Below the pieces are notes generated by a model. That model had not been told where the DNA came from. It worked only from the letters and a program-made list of their open reading frames with translations, and searched no databases. A program made the translations under genes and the position numbers. Source: Bacteroidales bacterium (GTDB lineage: Bacteria; Bacteroidota; Bacteroidia; Bacteroidales; JAFGHD01). Taken from it: a stretch of 45,229 nucleotides of DNA. This document shows positions 42,272-45,229 of this stretch, piece by piece (position 1 is the first letter of the stretch; every line of letters begins with the position of its first letter). Location of the stretch: contig JAFGHD010000046.1 of assembly GCA_016939365.1 (NCBI GenBank), positions 1 through 45,229 on the forward strand. Reading direction: 5' to 3'.

Positions 42272-42394
42272 GCGCCTAATAAGTAAGGCTTCGTGTGGTC
42301 CCCGCCTGCCATGTGAAGGATAGTGGCTTGGCGGGCAGGCAGGAACGAGACCCAACCTGTCTGCCGAACAGGCAGGCATGAAGCCGTGTTGCAC
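42272..42394 (+). repeat. Second attC-like site with palindromic repeat in its loop
   Basis: R'' is GCCTAAT in GCGCCTAAT (42272-42280), complementary in 8 of 9 bases to GTTAGGCGC (41787-41795), the start of its own cassette. The second stem is GGCTTCGTG (42287-42295) / CATGAAGCC (42377-42385), 8 of 9 pairs. The R' candidate GTTGCAC (42388-42394) departs from GTTRRRY at one position. The loop holds REP-like words CCCGCCTGCC and GGCGGGCAGGCAGG and a hairpin at 42356-42376 (CCTGTCTG / CAGGCAGG). Support is weaker than for the first site. Confidence 0.55.
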
Positions 42395-42624
42395 AAAATC
42401 CCGCCAGGAAATCAGTTTGCGCTATGGGGATTGAATGAAAGCAGAGACGAATTTCGAGGAATATAAACTGTATCGTTCTTTTACATGCTGTTGTGGAAAG
42501 AGCAGAAATCCTGTGTATTTCATGGTATCGCGGGCACAAAACAAGGACAAATAACCAATTAGGTTAATAGGGTTGCTGGTCCGTATGATGGACTGGGTAG
42601 TATTCATTGTGATTTGAAGTTGAG
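42395..42624. other. Remainder of a third cassette or flank before the IS element
   Basis: 230 bases with no recognised gene. A 39-codon frame (42435-42554) starting MKAETNFEEYKLYRSFTCCC is the only plus-strand candidate and has no known similarity. The segment may be the left part of a further cassette cut by the IS21 insertion. Confidence 0.35.
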
Positions 42625-42629
42625 TGATT

Positions 42630-42672
42630 ATTCCGGTGATTCAGCGCCACCATTCCGGCGCAAACGGCGCCA
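42630..42672. repeat. IS21 left-end transposase binding repeats L1 and L2
   Basis: Two tandem units in inverted orientation relative to the right end: 42630-42649 (ATTCCGG...CAGCGCCA) and 42652-42672 (ATTCCGGCGCAAACGGCGCCA). L2 has its exact complement at 45156-45176 in the right end. Confidence 0.85.
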
Positions 42673-42702
42673 CCTAAAAACGGGTGGATTTTTAGTATGA
42701 TA

Positions 42703-43443
42703 TTAGTCAATTTTCACTGATTTTTTCTTTCTTAAAGAGTCTCCTTTCAGATCAAAGCGATGTGCATTACCTGACAATCTGTTCATAATTGCATCGGCAA
42801 TGGTGTTCTCTCCGATATATTGGTGCCATTTGTCCACCGGGAGTTGCGAAGAGATAAGTGTTGATTTCTTCCCATATCTGTCTTCAAGCATTTGCAGCAG
42901 TGCAAGCCTTGCTATTTTATCCATGGGATGGAGCCCGAAGTCGTCAAGGATCAGCAAATGAGTTTTTTCAATCTGGTTGAGCAACTTGATATAGGTGCCA
43001 TCCAGTTTTGTCTGGGATATCTTTTCCAGAAAACGTGTCATTCCAAGATAAAGAGTTTTGTATCCAAAGCAACAGGCTTGTCTTCCGATGGCACATGCGA
43101 GATAACTCTTGCCACACCCTGTAGCACCGGTTATGAGTATATTTTCAGAACGTTCAATAAAGCCACAATCAGCAATGGTTAACAGGTGATCCTGAGTAAG
43201 ATTGCGGGCCGTGTTACAGTAGACCTGCTCCATCACTGCATTATACCGGAGTTTGCTCTGTTTGAGGTAGGCCTGGGTTTTCAGGTGGATGCGATGTTGT
43301 GTTTCCGCTTCCGATAGCCGGGCTATAAACTGGTGGATGGATGGTTGTTCTTGTACGGGTAGGGATAAAACCGCCTGGTAGGCATCCGCCATCCCGTAAA
43401 GTTTTAACTGTTTCAATTGGTCCAGGGTGATCTGTGTGTTCAT
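42703..43443 (-). CDS. istB: IS21 helper ATPase IstB
   Basis: 246 residues, a DnaC-like AAA+ ATPase that assists the IS21 transposase in target selection. Walker A is GATGCGKS (106-113), Walker B LLILDDFGLHP (about 168-178), and the C-terminal segment SSQLPVDKWHQYIGE with DAIMNRLSGNAHRFDLKG has the sensor/arginine region of the family. Start is 19 bases after the istA stop. Intact and of normal length. Confidence 0.96.
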   Translation of the reverse strand: MNTQITLDQLKQLKLYGMADAYQAVLSLPVQEQPSIHQFIARLSEAETQHRIHLKTQAYLKQSKLRYNAVMEQVYCNTARNLTQDHLLTIADCGFIERSENILITGATGCGKSYLACAIGRQACCFGYKTLYLGMTRFLEKISQTKLDGTYIKLLNQIEKTHLLILDDFGLHPMDKIARLALLQMLEDRYGKKSTLISSQLPVDKWHQYIGENTIADAIMNRLSGNAHRFDLKGDSLRKKKSVKID

Positions 43444-43462
43444 ATTGATTGTATTTTAAGGG

Positions 43463-45025
43463 TTAATGGTACGCCTGTGATCCCCGGAGATTTTCATGAT
43501 CCGGTATGGAGGGAAAAAGGGTCATTGGGTCTTCCGCCTGTTTATCAAGGTTATTGGCCAGTATGTTATCGATCAGGCGGTAGTTGATCCGTGGTGACTG
43601 CATGGCACGTTTGCAGGCGTTCTCAAATCGTTCCTGCCCGTATGTCTCACACAATCTCAACAGACCCAGGCAGGCATTGTATGCTTGTTCGGTAAAGGTT
43701 CTGGATTTAAGGATGTGGTTGAAGATATCGAAACAGCAGGTTCCCATTTCCCGTGCCCGGCCAAGGAAATAATCGGCATCCCAGCCCCTGGTTTCATGAT
43801 ACTTTTTATGCTTTTCAGGCATATGTTCGGCGAGCGTGGTATATCCGTGCCTGCGATAATTACGTTTATGTACGGCGATCCTTTGAAGGTTGTGGTAGAC
43901 CTCAACTTCATCGCTGTCATAAATGATCCTCACCTGTTTGCCGATGAACTGATAAGGTACGCTATACTGATGCCAGTCCTCCCCGAGGATGACATGGTAG
44001 TTCTTCTGTACCTTGGCTGTGGTGGTATGTTTGATCAGAAAAGGTTCGGCCGGAAGTGGTTTAAGAAGTGCCTGTTCTTCCTTAACAAACCGATCCATGC
44101 GACTGTAGGAGCGTCTTTGAAAGGGGGTCCGGTTGTGAAGGGCCAGGGTTGACATAATACCCTGGTTAAGTTGCTGCAGGCTGTAGAAGGATTCGTTGCG
44201 CAATGGTGCATAAATACGCAAATAGGCCAGGTGAACGGCATTTTCAACAGAAGGTTTGTCTTTTGGTTTTGCTATCCGGGTGGCCGATAAGGTAGTGCGG
44301 TAATGCAATGACCATTGTTCACAGAGCTCGGAGAACACCGGTTCGTATCGGTTGCTTTTGGAAACGAACTGACGCATGTTGTCGCTCAGCACATTCTGCG
44401 GTACCCCTCCAAAATAACTCATACATCTGCCCAATGCAGGAAAAAAATGCTCCTGACGGGCAGACTGCAAGGCTTCAACATAAGTGTATCCACTGAAAGG
44501 CAAAACACAAACAAGTACGGGGCAAACGATTACTTCCCCTGTGGATGAATCGATATAGAAAAGCGGCTTGCCGGCAAAGTCAACCTGGACACGTTCCCCT
44601 GGTTTATGCTCAAAATGCATTGTCGCTGAGCTCTTTTGACTGTGCCGGGAAAGATGATCACAAAACTGGGAGTAGCTGTAACCATCCGGAGCTTCCTGCC
44701 GGTATTCTTCCCAAAGCCGTAGCCTGGTAACACCAGTACGGGTAATCTCATGAAGAAAATAATCCAACCTTACCTTTATATATTCATACCGTGGATCTGT
44801 TACCGTGTTCTTATTTATTGAGTAAACAAGAGCAGCCAGATCGCCGTCTGATAGCTTTATCAGCTTTGGTAAGCTTAATCCTGACTGTTCAATCTTGAAA
44901 ACATAATCATCGATTGTATGGCGTCCACTGTGAAGAATTTGGGCAATTTGCCGCTTGGATGTCCCTTGTTCCAGTAGTTGTAAGATACGTCGAATCTGTA
45001 ACATCGTAATGGGTTGTTTTGCCAT
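43463..45025 (-). CDS. istA: IS21 transposase IstA
   Basis: 520 residues. An N-terminal helix-turn-helix (about 8-47, EQGTSKRQIAQILHSGRHTI) precedes the rve/DDE catalytic core with D149 (VQVDFAG), D215 (LSDNMR) and E261 (PSVENAV), all intact. The C-terminal beta-barrel and helical tail are complete. It cuts and joins the IS ends together with IstB. No frameshift is seen, so the element may still be active. Confidence 0.96.
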   Translation of the reverse strand: MAKQPITMLQIRRILQLLEQGTSKRQIAQILHSGRHTIDDYVFKIEQSGLSLPKLIKLSDGDLAALVYSINKNTVTDPRYEYIKVRLDYFLHEITRTGVTRLRLWEEYRQEAPDGYSYSQFCDHLSRHSQKSSATMHFEHKPGERVQVDFAGKPLFYIDSSTGEVIVCPVLVCVLPFSGYTYVEALQSARQEHFFPALGRCMSYFGGVPQNVLSDNMRQFVSKSNRYEPVFSELCEQWSLHYRTTLSATRIAKPKDKPSVENAVHLAYLRIYAPLRNESFYSLQQLNQGIMSTLALHNRTPFQRRSYSRMDRFVKEEQALLKPLPAEPFLIKHTTTAKVQKNYHVILGEDWHQYSVPYQFIGKQVRIIYDSDEVEVYHNLQRIAVHKRNYRRHGYTTLAEHMPEKHKKYHETRGWDADYFLGRAREMGTCCFDIFNHILKSRTFTEQAYNACLGLLRLCETYGQERFENACKRAMQSPRINYRLIDNILANNLDKQAEDPMTLFPSIPDHENLRGSQAYH

Positions 45026-45075
45026 TGTACCTTGTTTTTTTGCAAGGTACTGGTGTTACAAATCCGCCTTTTGAG

Positions 45076-45229
45076 TGGCGCTGATTCTGCCGGAATGTCA
45101 GGTCAAAAAATTGCTGACTCTTTCTTTCTCAGCTAAAAAATCAGCCTCCACAGGGTGGCGCCGTTTGCGCCGGAATCAATGGCGCTGATTCCTCCGGAAT
45201 GGGTGGCGCTGATTGGGCCGGAATAGTCA
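45076..45229. repeat. IS21 right-end transposase binding repeats
   Basis: Four units: TGGCGCTGATTCTGCCGGAAT at 45076-45096, TGGCGCCGTTTGCGCCGGAA(T) at 45156-45176, TGGCGCTGATTCCTCCGGAA(T) at 45180-45200 and TGGCGCTGATTGGGCCGGAA(T) from 45204, the last running to the element tip AGTCA at 45229. The 45156 copy matches left-end unit L2. Confidence 0.88.

Larger units (their letters stand above)
42625..45229 (-). mobile_element. IS21-family insertion sequence, apparently complete
   Basis: About 2.6 kb with istA and istB intact. The left end starts TGATTATTCCGG (42625) and the right end, read inward on the other strand, TGACTATTCCGG (from 45229). Each end carries several copies of a roughly 20-base unit TGGCGCTGATT-N4-CCGGAAT, as in other IS21 elements where they bind the transposase. 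The right end coincides with the last base of the window, so the target duplication cannot be checked. Confidence 0.9.

Noticed and set aside
42301-42385. CRISPR-like repeats from recurring CGCCTGCC / GGCAGGC words
   Set aside because: The repeats are palindromic, unevenly spaced and have no uniform spacers; no cas gene is near.
42435-42554. 39-codon frame MKAETNFEEYKLYR... as a cassette gene
   Set aside because: Too short, no similarity and no supporting signal; mentioned only as the content of that stretch.
1-45229. tRNA, rRNA or known riboswitch genes
   Set aside because: No cloverleaf with a TTCGA-type arm, rRNA core sequence or recognisable riboswitch was seen by eye; a covariance search was not possible.

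Overview
The window reads as a fragment of a free-living, aerobic or microaerobic member of the Bacteroidota, probably Bacteroidales/Marinilabiliales-like. The evidence is the TAnnTTTG promoter signature ahead of several genes, type IX secretion C-terminal domains, Bacteroidota-specific families (BT_3928-type DoxX protein, DUF4920, DUF6787) and few Shine-Dalgarno sequences. The core is moderately GC-rich. One stretch, about 40.0-42.3 kb, is clearly AT-rich and foreign-looking. No rRNA, tRNA or CRISPR array was recognised.

Left part (0.4-7.3 kb): a LemA-TPM-TPM operon and htpG on the minus strand. Divergent from htpG are a lipoprotein cytochrome c and a DUF4920 lipoprotein, closed by a 13-bp bidirectional hairpin. 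A solitary minus-strand lipoprotein and a DUF6787 membrane protein follow. 7.4-12.6 kb is a tight respiratory operon: SCO, oxidase subunit I, III, IV, a CuA/cytochrome c fused subunit II, and heme o synthase. The YSHPAVY motif in subunit I marks an A2-type caa3 oxidase. Next come a decayed beta-propeller gene, a secreted glycine-rich protein and a membrane protein/winged-helix pair.

Middle part (15.4-34.1 kb): a cysteine-rich orphan with a CoA-binding protein; DUF1599 with a DoxX-like protein; folP; a T9SS cargo protein; a PgpH-type HD phosphodiesterase with a DUF3108 protein; an RRM/cold-shock pair with a long leader; a CotH-LTD-T9SS protein. Then a MarR regulator stands before an operon of GNAT acetyltransferase, M20 amidohydrolase, alanine racemase and ornithine-racemase-like enzyme, which looks like an undescribed amino-acid racemisation/acylation module. 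It carries a palindromic operator candidate and the stump of a sodium/solute symporter at its head. A type-4 uracil-DNA glycosylase with an extra cysteine domain and a zinc-ribbon protein follow.

Right part (34.2-45.2 kb): a 1,824-residue secreted C10 cysteine protease with beta-helix repeats and dockerin-like calcium loops, then the most notable region. Two AT-rich genes, an ORC/CDC6-like ATPase and a HEPN-motif protein, each sit in what looks like an integron gene cassette. Each cassette's first bases (GTTATGGCGC, GTTAGGCGC) are the reverse complement of the bases just after its own gene (GCGCCATAAC, GCGCCTAAT), as expected for attC R' and R'' half-sites, and the attC between the two genes has a 9-bp second stem. 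No integrase is visible. The array is followed by an intact IS21-family element whose right terminal repeat ends exactly at the last base of the window, so the sequence probably stops there because the element is repeated in the genome.
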